Shown in pieces: positions 52,077-60,563 of a DNA stretch of 64,000 bases; positions within the stretch are counted from its first letter, which is position 1, and each line of letters starts with the position of its first letter. The stretch is from UBA1046 sp012511325. GTDB lineage: Bacteria; Bacillota; Clostridia; Saccharofermentanales; DTU023. The notes under the pieces were generated by a model. It was not told where the DNA came from and searched no databases. It saw only the letters and a list, made by a program, of their open reading frames with translations. Location: positions 372,001-436,000 of the forward strand of contig JBMNJZ010000001.1 of assembly GCA_050951925.1 (NCBI GenBank). The letters are read 5' to 3'. A program made the position numbers and the translations under genes.

Positions 52077-53096
52077 CTACCTCTTATAGCCTGTTGGGTT
52101 TTTGCTTTGCCAGCGCCAGCTATCTTCACACATTTTTTGTAGATCAAGTTTAGTTTCCCAGCAAAATAGTTCCTTAGCCTTGCTCGGATCAGCATAGCAG
52201 GTAGCAATGTCACCTGGTCTTCTTTCTGTTAGTTGGTAAGGGATATCTTTGCCACTTACCCTGGAAAAGGTATGAACTAGGTCCAAGACGCTGTAGCCTC
52301 TGCCTGTACCTAAATTGACTGCCAGGAAACCTGATGCCTGGTTCTGCCTTACATAGTCGACAGCAGCGAGATGACCTTTGGCTAAGTCAACTACATGAAT
52401 GTAATCCCGTACGCCGGTTCCGTCATGTGTAGGGTAATCGTTGCCAAAGACAGACAACATTTTTAGTTTACCTATAGCTACCTGTGTGATATAAGGCATT
52501 AGATTATTGGGAATGCCTTGGGGATCTTCACCGATCAGACCAGACGCATGGGCTCCAATGGGATTAAAATAACGCAGACAAATGGCAGAAATGCCCGGAT
52601 GGGCTGCAACAATATCCTGCAAAAATAATTCATTTATCATCTTAGTTCTGCCATAGGGGTTTGTACACCGGTACTCCGTATCTTCCTTGATTGGTACAAG
52701 GTCTGTTTCTCCATAGACGGTGGCAGAAGAGCTGAAGATGATTGAAGGCACATTGTACTTTTTCATCAATTCAACCAAAACCCATGTCGACTCTAAGTTG
52801 TTCCGGTAGTAGAGAAGTGGCTTAGCGACACTTTCGCCTACGGCCTTTGAACCTGCGAAGTGAATGACTGCATCAAAGTCATATTGTGCAAAAACTGCTT
52901 CCATTTTTTTAAAATCACGAACATCTGCTTTTACAAAGTCCGGATGCCTGCCACAGATACTTTCAATGCGATCAATTACATTGTCATAGCTGTTAGATAG
53001 ATTATCAACGATGACGACCTGTTCACCGCGGTTTAGTAGCTCAACAACGGTATGACTCCCAATATAGCCGGTACCACCAGTAACTAAAATGTTCAT
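52077..53096 (-). CDS. galE: UDP-glucose 4-epimerase
   Basis: Short-chain dehydrogenase-type epimerase of 339 residues interconverting UDP-Glc/UDP-Gal (or the GlcNAc forms). NAD motif TGGTGYIG, catalytic SSSATVYG and Y-G-R-T-K (YxxxK) are present; GAGGAG precedes the ATG. It heads the minus half of the exopolysaccharide locus, 437 bp before wbpA. Confidence 0.94.
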   Translation of the reverse strand: MNILVTGGTGYIGSHTVVELLNRGEQVVIVDNLSNSYDNVIDRIESICGRHPDFVKADVRDFKKMEAVFAQYDFDAVIHFAGSKAVGESVAKPLLYYRNNLESTWVLVELMKKYNVPSIIFSSSATVYGETDLVPIKEDTEYRCTNPYGRTKMINELFLQDIVAAHPGISAICLRYFNPIGAHASGLIGEDPQGIPNNLMPYITQVAIGKLKMLSVFGNDYPTHDGTGVRDYIHVVDLAKGHLAAVDYVRQNQASGFLAVNLGTGRGYSVLDLVHTFSRVSGKDIPYQLTERRPGDIATCYADPSKAKELFCWETKLDLQKMCEDSWRWQSKNPTGYKR

Positions 53097-53418
53097 TTGT
53101 TTTTAATCACTCCTCTGTATAGTCATGGTCATTGCTAAATTGTAACCTACATCTGATAATTTTGATAGGAACCGTAATGCACTAAATCTTTCACCTTTTT
53201 GCGAGAAAATTGTGTGTTCACATAGTTAAGTGTCTACAAATGATTTGACGGATTTATGCTGATCTGCTGCTCGTATAGTGCTGATCAAAGGGTGAGATTA
53301 TCATATCTGTTTAGGGCTGCTTAATGCTGTAAAGGCCTGTAGTAAGGCACTTGTAGGTGTTGGCGGCTTTGCCCGGCAGGGTTTTTTGTGCTATAATATG
53401 GGCTGTTAGGAGTGGGAA
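53097..53418 (+). promoter_or_regulatory. Intergenic region with a promoter for the zinc-ribbon gene
   Basis: Divergent gap between galE and the zinc-ribbon gene. TTGCCC (53369-53374) and TATAAT (53392-53397) are 17 bp apart, with a TG one base before the -10 (TGCTATAAT). The galE promoter must lie in the left part but is not clear. Nothing else is recognised. Confidence 0.65.
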
Positions 53419-53628
53419 ATGAATCTGATTGAGACTAAAGTGACACGTAGAAGAATGAAGTATGGAGCGATGCGTAAGAATACGATTACAGAGACCGTAT
53501 CGGACGGTTATCTGTGCCCTAAATGTAAAAAGTTGGTCAGTTATGTGCCGGTCAGAAGACTGCGCCGCTGTGTTTATTGTAATCAGGAATTGTTCTGGGG
53601 CCCTGAAAAAGATAAAGAAGCGGATTGA
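53419..53628 (+). CDS. Small zinc-ribbon protein
   Basis: 69-residue basic protein with two CxxC knuckles (CPKCKK and CVYCNQ) separated by a basic strand, a probable zinc ribbon. No further domain. AGGAGTGGGAA lies before the ATG and an extended -10 promoter upstream. Function unknown. A 35-bp internal piece of this gene is repeated at 58740-58774. Confidence 0.72.
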   Translation: MNLIETKVTRRRMKYGAMRKNTITETVSDGYLCPKCKKLVSYVPVRRLRRCVYCNQELFWGPEKDKEAD

Positions 53629-53663
53629 TGATCCTAAGCTGGACGAAACAAAATATCATGGTT

Positions 53664-53692
53664 CTCCGTTATGTAGACGGAGGACTATTTTT
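53664..53692 (+). terminator. Hairpin with T-run after the zinc-ribbon gene
   Basis: CTCCGT (53664-53669) pairs with ACGGAG (53677-53682), followed by GACTATTTTTAT. A modest rho-independent terminator. The rest of the gap to lpd (to 53893) has no gene. Confidence 0.55.
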
Positions 53693-53893
53693 ATGAAGAC
53701 GGAAAATATATACTGCCAATCCCTGTGAAATTGTCTGATTATCACTTTCTGCTCAGCCGAGATCCCATCACACGGATAACTGAAAATTTAGACCGCCGAA
53801 GACCACCACCTTGTTCTAAAAAGTCAATTCGCGCTCCGGCCTTCGGCGAGCGTGATTTCCGGATAACTACCCTAGAATTAAATAGATCAGCGA

Positions 53894-55276
53894 TTAGAGC
53901 ATGAAGATTGCTTCTTTGATTACCTCGGCCACCGTCGGGTGCGGGAAGATCTGGGCTTTGATTTTGTCCAGTGTTAGTTTCTGCTTGATCATAATCCCGA
54001 CCGCCACGATAAACTCGGAGGCGTAAGGGCCCATCAGCTGGCAGCCGGCCAGGGTCATGCTCTCCTCGTCTAAAATCAGTTTGCAGAGGCTGGCTTCGCG
54101 CTCGGTTTCCGCCTGATAGCGCCCCGAATATGAGAAAGGCAGCTCGACTTTGCGATAGGGCTTACCCGCCTGCTCCATTTCAGCCTCGGTCAGTCCGACC
54201 CAGGCCACTTCCGGGCTGGTATAGATCACGCTGGGGCAGTTCAGATAGGATACCTCGTCTTCCCGGCCGAGGATCGTGCTGACCGCCACCTCCGCCTCCC
54301 GGTACGCCGCATGGGCCAGCATCCAGCTGCCGTTGACATCGCCAACGGCATAGACTCCTGGCACATTGGTGCGACCCTGAGCGTCGGTCCTGACAGCGCC
54401 GTTTTGCAGCTCAATGCCGAGCGTTTCCAGTCCCAGACCGGATATCGCCGGACGGCGCCCCGCAGCGCAGAGCACGCAATCGGCCGCCAGCTCCTGACTG
54501 AGTCCGTCCTGCTCATAGTTGACACAATCCGCGCCGATATTTGTGACCTTGGCGCCGAGCAGGAAACGGATGCCTTTCTGCTCCAGATCTTTCAGCAGCA
54601 GTCCGCTGAGCTGTGGATCCGCCTCGCCCGCGATCTGATTTCGCAGCTCGATCACCGTGACTTCGCTGCCGACCGTCCGGTAATAACTCGCCATCTCCAG
54701 TCCGATCACGCCAGCGCCGATCACAACCAAATGGGGCGGGATCTCGGTCAAATCGAGGATGCCCCGGCTCGTCACGGCAAAGCCCGATTCCAGCGCTTCA
54801 TTCAGACCCGGAACCGGCGGGATTATAGGTACGGAGCCGGTGGCGATAATTAGATTTCGACCCAAGTATTTTTTGCCGCAGGCGTCCTGCAGGCAGAACA
54901 GATCACCGTCACGGCCGCTGATCCGGGCTGCAGCTTCGATGATTTCAACGCCGGCTGCTTTCATCTTCTGCTTGACCCCGGCCACCAGCATGCGCACGAC
55001 TTTATTCTTGCGCTTGATTACCTGAGCCTGGTCATACGAAGTAGCGGCCGTCTTGATGCCAAAGGCCTGGCTGTTTCGAGCCTGATAGTACAACTTGGCT
55101 GAATTGAGCAGTGTTTTCGACGGGATACAGCCTTCGTTGAGGCAGACACCGCCCAGCTTGTTTTGCTCGAACAAGGCGACCGTGAGCCTTGCTTCCCCGG
55201 CGCGTTCGGCTGCCGCATATCCGCCCGGGCCTCCGCCTATAATCAACAGATCGTAGATCATGGTTTCTGTCATCAT
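53894..55276 (-). CDS. lpdA: Dihydrolipoyl dehydrogenase
   Basis: FAD flavoprotein of 460 residues that reoxidises dihydrolipoyl groups with NAD. FAD motif LLIIGGGPGGYAAAERAG, redox disulfide CLNEGCIPSK, NAD motif GAGVIGLEMASYY, and the C-terminal His-Glu pair in FPHPTVAEVIKE. No partner 2-oxoacid dehydrogenase or lipoyl protein is adjacent, so which complex it serves is unclear. It follows fbp by 51 bp. Confidence 0.93.
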   Translation of the reverse strand: MMTETMIYDLLIIGGGPGGYAAAERAGEARLTVALFEQNKLGGVCLNEGCIPSKTLLNSAKLYYQARNSQAFGIKTAATSYDQAQVIKRKNKVVRMLVAGVKQKMKAAGVEIIEAAARISGRDGDLFCLQDACGKKYLGRNLIIATGSVPIIPPVPGLNEALESGFAVTSRGILDLTEIPPHLVVIGAGVIGLEMASYYRTVGSEVTVIELRNQIAGEADPQLSGLLLKDLEQKGIRFLLGAKVTNIGADCVNYEQDGLSQELAADCVLCAAGRRPAISGLGLETLGIELQNGAVRTDAQGRTNVPGVYAVGDVNGSWMLAHAAYREAEVAVSTILGREDEVSYLNCPSVIYTSPEVAWVGLTEAEMEQAGKPYRKVELPFSYSGRYQAETEREASLCKLILDEESMTLAGCQLMGPYASEFIVAVGIMIKQKLTLDKIKAQIFPHPTVAEVIKEAIFML

Positions 55277-55327
55277 TCCTAAATCCCCTTTATCATTGCC
55301 GACAAGTTCAAACCCTCAGCGTTAGGC

Positions 55328-57289
55328 TCAAAACTCGTTTGTGAATTGCTCCTTGATGCGACCGTAACGATAGGCCCGGATCAATTCCTCGAGATCGGCG
55401 ATCATGCCGTCCCATTCCCGGCCCAGATCGGTATCGCCTTCGATTAAACGCCGCGGCATCTCTTCGACGATCTGCAGAGTAGGCGTATAGGAACCCAGAT
55501 CGTTGACAATGCTGTAGTCCAGGCTGTGATGCTGAGCCAGAGCCAGATGATGGGAATTGAAGATCAGGGTGTAGCCGGCGATTCCCGTCTTCGGCTGATA
55601 GGCTTTGGCGATACCGCCGTCGATCACATAGAGCTTGCCATTGGCCTTGACCGGGCTCTCGCCGTCTTTGATCTTGACCGGCACATGGCCGTTGATAATA
55701 TGCGAGATCTCCGGGTCGAGACCGAATTCTTCCAATATCTGCCGCGCGACTTCTTCTTGCTGGGCCAGCGTGTAATAGGGATTGTAATGCTCTTTGCGGA
55801 TAGCTTTGTCCTCGACAAAGAAATTCTCGAAGGTCGACATCTGACTCTTGCCGAAGAGCGGTGATTTGTGTCCGGACCAGAGATACCACATCAGATCTTC
55901 TGCTTGCTTCTTTTGTCTGGGCTCCGAAGTCAGGAAATAAGCGTCCTGGATCAAGAGATTGAGCATGTCCATCAGCGCCTTGCCGCCGTATTCCTTGCCC
56001 TTGAGCTTCATAGTATCGAAGCTGCCGTCTTCCCGGAGCGGGATACAGCCGTGGAAGAGCAGATTGCTATTGACCGTTTTATACATGCTGCCGCAGGAAT
56101 AGAGGAAACGGATATGCCGGTGCAGAGGCTCCGAGTGCAGGAAAGAGGCCCTGATGCCGTGCATCAGATCTTTTTCCTCCTCTGTCAGTTTGAGCGGATC
56201 TTTGGGATCAATGGTGGGGAAATTGGTATCGAGCAGCGGATATTCCTGATCGCCGTGCTTATAGACACCCCGTTCAAAATCTATTTTTTTCAGCACAATC
56301 CGATCGTCCATACCATATTCGGGATGGCGCTCCAGGAGCTGGCCTTCCAACTTGAACTGGATGATGGAAATCGCCTTGTGCATCCGTGCGGCATGGGAGG
56401 AATCGACTTGATCATACTCATTCTTGTCGAGAATCTTGGGCTGGAATCTGGCGCACTTGTCCCGGCCGTAGACGGCTTCGGCAAAGGATGACAAAGGCCG
56501 GAGATTCAGGTCGTAGCCGTCTTCCAAGGCATCGAAATTGTTGTAGCCGATACCGATGCGCAGCACACTGGTCATGCAGACTTCATTGCCGGCAGCGGCG
56601 CCCATCCAGAGGATGTCGTGATTGCCCCACTGGATATCCACTACCGGGAAGTTGATCAGTTCTTCCATGATGCGGTGAGGACCCGGGCCGCGGTCGAAGA
56701 TATCGCCGAGAATATGCAGGGAATTGACACAGAGATTCTGAATCATATTGCACATGGCGATGATGAAGCTCTTGCTGGCGTCGGCTTCAATGATAAAGCG
56801 GATAATGCTCTCGATATATTCCTTTTTATTTTGCTCTTCATAGCCTGTGAACAATAGCTCCGTGATAATATCGTAGTACAGCTGCGGCGTCTTGCGGGCA
56901 ATGTTTTCCCTTGAGGATTTGGTTCCGATATAGTGGCAAAGATCAACCAGACGGAAGATAACAATCCGAATCCATTCCGGATTCAGGCGGTCCGATTCTT
57001 TCAAAATCTGCAGTACCCGGACCGGATCATAGACCAGATTCGCCAGCTGATTTTGTTCCTCGGTAGTCAGTTTGTTGGCAAAAAGTTCGGAAATCTTGGT
57101 CCGGATATTTCCTGAGGCGGAGCGCAGCAGATGCAAGAAAGCCTTGTCCTCTCCGTGCAAATCGCTGAAGAAATACTCTGTTCCTTTGGGCAGGGCTTTC
57201 AGAGCATTGAGATGGATGATCTCGGCCGTAGCCGCCTTGATATTGGGATATTCTTTAGCTAATAATTGCAGATATTTGTCAGAGTTCAT
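55328..57289 (-). CDS. fbp: Fructose-1,6-bisphosphatase class III
   Basis: Gluconeogenic phosphatase of 653 residues, the Bacillota/Bacteroidota class III type with a calcineurin-like metallophosphatase core. FFSDLHGED, LGDIFDRGPGPHRIM and WGNHDILWMGA carry the metal ligands; INGHVPVK is near the C-terminus. Length is normal for the class. GGAGAG precedes the ATG. Probably co-transcribed with lpdA. Confidence 0.95.
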   Translation of the reverse strand: MNSDKYLQLLAKEYPNIKAATAEIIHLNALKALPKGTEYFFSDLHGEDKAFLHLLRSASGNIRTKISELFANKLTTEEQNQLANLVYDPVRVLQILKESDRLNPEWIRIVIFRLVDLCHYIGTKSSRENIARKTPQLYYDIITELLFTGYEEQNKKEYIESIIRFIIEADASKSFIIAMCNMIQNLCVNSLHILGDIFDRGPGPHRIMEELINFPVVDIQWGNHDILWMGAAAGNEVCMTSVLRIGIGYNNFDALEDGYDLNLRPLSSFAEAVYGRDKCARFQPKILDKNEYDQVDSSHAARMHKAISIIQFKLEGQLLERHPEYGMDDRIVLKKIDFERGVYKHGDQEYPLLDTNFPTIDPKDPLKLTEEEKDLMHGIRASFLHSEPLHRHIRFLYSCGSMYKTVNSNLLFHGCIPLREDGSFDTMKLKGKEYGGKALMDMLNLLIQDAYFLTSEPRQKKQAEDLMWYLWSGHKSPLFGKSQMSTFENFFVEDKAIRKEHYNPYYTLAQQEEVARQILEEFGLDPEISHIINGHVPVKIKDGESPVKANGKLYVIDGGIAKAYQPKTGIAGYTLIFNSHHLALAQHHSLDYSIVNDLGSYTPTLQIVEEMPRRLIEGDTDLGREWDGMIADLEELIRAYRYGRIKEQFTNEF

Positions 57290-57667
57290 TGATATACTCT
57301 CCTTTGCCGGTAGATTCTTATTGTACCCAGTATATTTGTATTGTGCTCCAATTTTAATCCATCTGTAGCTGTTATGCCATCATGGGTTGAGACTGTTGAT
57401 GGTTAATACTGTCTATTTGGTTTAAAACAGAGATTACTGCGCAGTCACGAAAGCCTTGTATTAGCGTGATACATCATGTAAGAATGCCCGCGAAACAAGT
57501 CTGAAACCCTGCAGCTAAAATACTCTTGTTTAGGATTAGCGGGTAATATTCAGCATAATATGTGCAAGAAAAATGCCAGTATTTGTTAAAAACCCTGTAA
57601 CGCACTCAGAGACCGGCTTTCATGAAATCTTGTTTAAATAAAAACCGGAAAAAACGGAATAATTGCC
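57290..57667. other. Intergenic stretch before the fourth DUF4143 gene
   Basis: Contains the left 47-bp direct repeat (57381-57427). Between that and the gene-proximal repeats (57668) no coding frame is recognised. It is AT-rich non-coding DNA carried inside the putative cassette. Confidence 0.4.
57381..57427 (+). repeat. 47-bp direct repeat, left copy
   Basis: Begins CATGGGTTGAGACTGTTGAT and ends TTTGGTTTAAAA. It matches 58775-58821 at 46 of 47 positions in the same orientation. The two copies bracket 1.35 kb containing only the truncated DUF4143 gene and its leader. Confidence 0.88.
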
Positions 57668-57720
57668 GGCTTAATTCTGCGTATTGTTGTAAAGCATACA
57701 GGCTTTAATATTGCGTATTG
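57668..57720 (+). repeat. Direct repeats before the fourth DUF4143 gene
   Basis: GGCTTAATTCTGCGTATTG (57668-57686) and GGCTTTAATATTGCGTATTG (57701-57720), with their shared GCGTATTG cores 34 bp apart. The second ends 10 bp before the ATG, leaving only the AGGAAAATT ribosome site between. Confidence 0.65.
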
Positions 57721-57730
57721 CAGGAAAATT

Positions 57731-58597
57731 ATGGATATCTATACTTGCGTATCGTCTGTTAAGGAGCCGCTTGAGCGAGGCATCCACAACAAAGCGATGT
57801 TGCTGTTCAAGCAATATATGCTGGTTGGAGGTATGCCGATGAGCGTTGTGGCTTTTTTGGAGAGCCGCAAAGACTTTGGCAAGTCAGATCTTGAAAAACG
57901 GGATATTCTGGAGCTTTATCGAAACGACATTATGAAAATTAATGCACAGTACCGCTCCAAGGTTTTGGCGATTTTTGATCAGATTCCCGGCCTGTTGTCC
58001 CGGCATGAAAAAAGAGTGGTGTTCAACCGTATCGTGGAAAACTCCACCGCTGACCAATACGAAGAAACCTTCTTCTGGCTTTCCGATTCCATGATCTGTA
58101 ACGAGTGCCGTCGTGTGAGCGATCCTAATGTCGGTCTGTCTCTTACGGAATCCGATACCTATATAAAATGCTATATGGGCGATACGGGACTTCTTGTCAG
58201 CCACGCCTTTGACGAAAATGAACTTTTTGAAGATGAAATTTATAAGCAGGTACTCGCAGGCAAGCTGGGTTTAAACGAAGGCATGCTCTACGAAAACGTT
58301 ATTTCTCAGATGCTGGTAGCGAACGGACATCGCCTATTTTTCTACACCCAATATAATGAAGAAAAGAAGCGCAACGATATTGAAATCGACTTCATTATCT
58401 CCAATAAGAGCAAAACCAAGTACAAGATCTTTCCAATTGAAGTCAAATCCGGCACGAACTATTCAGTGAAATCACTTATAAAGTTTAAAGAGAAATACGG
58501 GAGTCGAATCGGTTGCGGCTATGTCATACACACGCGCAACTTGAGCGTAAAAGAGGATATCATCCGCATTCCGCCCTACATGACGATATGTCTGTAG
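57731..58597 (+). CDS. Truncated DUF4143-type protein lacking the ATPase domain (copy 4)
   Basis: 288 residues matching only the middle and C-terminal parts of AAA/DUF4143 proteins. FKQYMLVGGMPMSVVAFLES is the usual link after the ATPase, and the C-terminal PD-(D/E)XK-like site is intact: EID ending D220, E237-V-K239. The N-terminal ATPase of some 170 residues is absent, yet a ribosome site (AGGA) and leader repeats remain. An in-frame deletion near the start is therefore likely (inference). It may be an inactive remnant or a free nuclease-like domain. Confidence 0.72.
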   Translation: MDIYTCVSSVKEPLERGIHNKAMLLFKQYMLVGGMPMSVVAFLESRKDFGKSDLEKRDILELYRNDIMKINAQYRSKVLAIFDQIPGLLSRHEKRVVFNRIVENSTADQYEETFFWLSDSMICNECRRVSDPNVGLSLTESDTYIKCYMGDTGLLVSHAFDENELFEDEIYKQVLAGKLGLNEGMLYENVISQMLVANGHRLFFYTQYNEEKKRNDIEIDFIISNKSKTKYKIFPIEVKSGTNYSVKSLIKFKEKYGSRIGCGYVIHTRNLSVKEDIIRIPPYMTICL

Positions 58598-58739
58598 CCA
58601 TCCTGTGAATGCTTGCGTTTTTGCCTGCCACCTCCAATTTTACTAATGAACAGCTTTAAGACCTGGCGCAACTTTTATTTTTGCAGGGAGCATTGATTTT
58701 AGTGTGTTATAAGGGCGCGTTCTACAAAATTGCAAAAAA

Positions 58740-58774
58740 TGGTCAGTTATGTGCCGGTAAGGAGACTGCGCCGC
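58740..58774 (+). repeat. Copy of an internal piece of the zinc-ribbon gene
   Basis: Matches 53534-53568 at 33 of 35 positions, same orientation. It ends exactly where the right 47-bp repeat begins. Confidence 0.85.
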
Positions 58775-58821
58775 CATGAGTTGAGACTGTTGATGGTTAA
58801 TACTGTCTATTTGGTTTAAAA
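58775..58821 (+). repeat. 47-bp direct repeat, right copy
   Basis: 46 of 47 positions match 57381-57427; see the left copy. The flanking bases differ on both sides, so 47 bp is the full extent of the repeat. Confidence 0.88.
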
Positions 58822-58887
58822 TAAGGCAGATACCGGGCGAGGACTTTAGCTATCTGCCGTTTGCGATAATTTTGCAGTCCGTTCACA

Positions 58888-59029
58888 GCTCCGGAGCTGA
58901 CAAGATTGCCCCGGAGTACACGAACCGCAGGGATCGACAGCCCATCCCGCTCCGGCACTGACGAGATTGCCCCGGGGCACGCGAACCGCAGGGATCGACA
59001 GTCCATCCCGCTCCGGTACTGACGAGATT
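58888..59029 (+). repeat. 61-bp tandem repeat, 2.3 copies
   Basis: Units begin GCTCCGG at 58888, 58949 and 59010 (partial), exactly 61 bp apart. The shared core is CGAACCGCAGGGATCGACAG. GC-rich and non-coding; the last unit ends 11 bp before the ATG of the next gene and so covers its promoter and leader. Confidence 0.85.
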
Positions 59030-59040
59030 CGGAATATATT

Positions 59041-60063
59041 ATGAAACTTAGCATCATAAAGCTGAGATTGCTGTTCGCCCGTTATAACCGGCTGCTGCGC
59101 TTTGCGGTGACCGGGCTGGTGATTGTTCTGGTCGTTATTGCGGCCAGGCAGCAGTTTGCCGGGATCAAGCTGGATGAGATACGTCGGGCGGCCCGGGAGT
59201 TATCCGTGCCCAGATTGTTGTGGAGTGCTCTTCTCGGGCTGGCCTGCTTCCTGATTGCCGGAATTTATGATGTGGTTCAAGATTATTTCCATGCCAGCGC
59301 ACTCAGCAAATTCAAGCTCTTGTGGATCGGCTGGACCTCACAGGCGTTCGGCCGTTTCTTAGGTTTCGGCGGTCTGTCCGGAGGCGCCCTGAGACTTAAA
59401 CTATACCAGCGCTATCACAGCAACCGGGACAATACAATGGGCTATGCCGCGCGCATCTGGGCTTCCGGGCTGACCGGAGTCTGCATGTATCTTATGCTGG
59501 GGCTGCCCTTTGCCGTCGGGATCTATGAGCCTTTCCTGCTTCTCTTGTGCTTCGTGTTCAGCCTCTATTTACCGTTTTACTATCTGACCGGCTTGATCAA
59601 AATCGGCCGCCTCAATATCCGCGATTCTCAGATCGGTAAGATGCCGCTGCGGGAAAAGCTGAGCCTGCATCTGGTTTCTTTGCTGGAATGGCTGGGTTCT
59701 TTTACTTTCTTTGCTTACACTATCCGCCTGTTCTCGCCCGGCGTTAATTTGCCTTTGCTGTTTTTCGTGTTTGTGGCTGCGACTGCCCTCGGCTATATGT
59801 CTTTCATTCCGGGCGGCTTCGGCAGCTTCGATCTGGCAGCCATCAGCATGCTGGGGATAATAGGGCTGGAGAAAGAGAAAGTCGTACTGTCGCTTTTGCT
59901 GTATCGGCTGATTTTCTTCTTTTTACCCTTTTTTCTGTTTACGACAATCTTGGGTATCAACAGTTTCCTGAGATTCCGGCGCCGGAAAAGACCACGGCAT
60001 AAGAGCCAAGAACTTCCGAAAGGCACAGAGAGAAACATATTGAAGGATGCAGGGTTGGAATAG
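59041..60063 (+). CDS. MprF-like flippase-domain membrane protein
   Basis: Integral membrane protein of 340 residues of the lysylphosphatidylglycerol synthase transmembrane family (UPF0104). Around eight helices are visible, with the conserved FGRFLGFGGLSGGALRL and GYMSFIPGGFGSFDLAAISML. The cytosolic aminoacyl transferase domain of full MprF is absent, so only lipid flipping or a related transport role can be proposed. A basic tail (RFRRRKRPRHK) ends it. No clear ribosome site; the 61-bp tandem repeat lies directly upstream. Confidence 0.85.
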   Translation: MKLSIIKLRLLFARYNRLLRFAVTGLVIVLVVIAARQQFAGIKLDEIRRAARELSVPRLLWSALLGLACFLIAGIYDVVQDYFHASALSKFKLLWIGWTSQAFGRFLGFGGLSGGALRLKLYQRYHSNRDNTMGYAARIWASGLTGVCMYLMLGLPFAVGIYEPFLLLLCFVFSLYLPFYYLTGLIKIGRLNIRDSQIGKMPLREKLSLHLVSLLEWLGSFTFFAYTIRLFSPGVNLPLLFFVFVAATALGYMSFIPGGFGSFDLAAISMLGIIGLEKEKVVLSLLLYRLIFFFLPFFLFTTILGINSFLRFRRRKRPRHKSQELPKGTERNILKDAGLE

Positions 60064-60081
60064 CCCTGGGGAAGGTACAGA

Positions 60082-60477
60082 ATGAAACATATTTATCCAG
60101 CGATTTTTGTAAAAGAAAAAGAGGGGGGTTATTCTATATATTTCCCCGATATTGAGGGCTGTTATTCTCAAGGAGACAATGTAGATGACGCCTTTGCTAT
60201 GGGCAAAGACGCTCTGGCATTGTGGTTGGCTCATGCTGAAGATAAACAAATGCCCATCGCTCCGGCATCAAAAGCAAGTGATATTACTCCTAAGAAGAAT
60301 GAAACTGTTGCGCTGATCGAAGTGGATACAGATATTTATCACAAAGAGTGGGGTAATAAATCGGTGAAGAAGACCCTGACTATTCCTGCCTGGCTTAATG
60401 CCAGGGCGGAAGAAGCCGGAGTAAACTTTTCCCAAACTCTACAAGAGGCACTGAAAGAGAAACTATTATCTAGCTGA
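60082..60477 (+). CDS. HicB-family antitoxin without HicA
   Basis: 131-residue HicB-like protein. The N-terminal half is the RNase-H-like fold (YPAIFVKEKEGGYSIYFPDIEGCYSQGDNVDDAF) and the C-terminal half a ribbon-helix-helix DNA-binding segment (KKTLTIPAWLNARAEEAGVNFSQTLQEALK). HicA, a small dsRNA-binding toxin normally adjacent, is not found on either side. It may be an orphan regulator or a decayed pair. GGAAGG precedes the ATG. Confidence 0.88.
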   Translation: MKHIYPAIFVKEKEGGYSIYFPDIEGCYSQGDNVDDAFAMGKDALALWLAHAEDKQMPIAPASKASDITPKKNETVALIEVDTDIYHKEWGNKSVKKTLTIPAWLNARAEEAGVNFSQTLQEALKEKLLSS

Positions 60478-60563
60478 TAAGAGAGATATAACAAGATTTT
60501 GGCAGGTATATATTGAATATATCTGTTTCCTGCGAGTAGTCATTGTATTGCGAGGGTGATGAA

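Larger units (their letters stand above)
58598..58887. other. Mosaic intergenic stretch
   Basis: Holds the 35-bp zinc-ribbon gene fragment (58740-58774) abutting the right 47-bp repeat (58775-58821). No complete gene is seen. Confidence 0.5.

Noticed and set aside
52020..52142. Plus-strand frame overlapping the galE 3' end
   Set aside because: It is mostly antisense to galE and lacks a ribosome site or recognisable product.
53812..53870. Terminator for lpdA in the convergent gap
   Set aside because: The GC-rich hairpin is bulged and its T-run is about 10 nt away, so it is too weak to list as a terminator.
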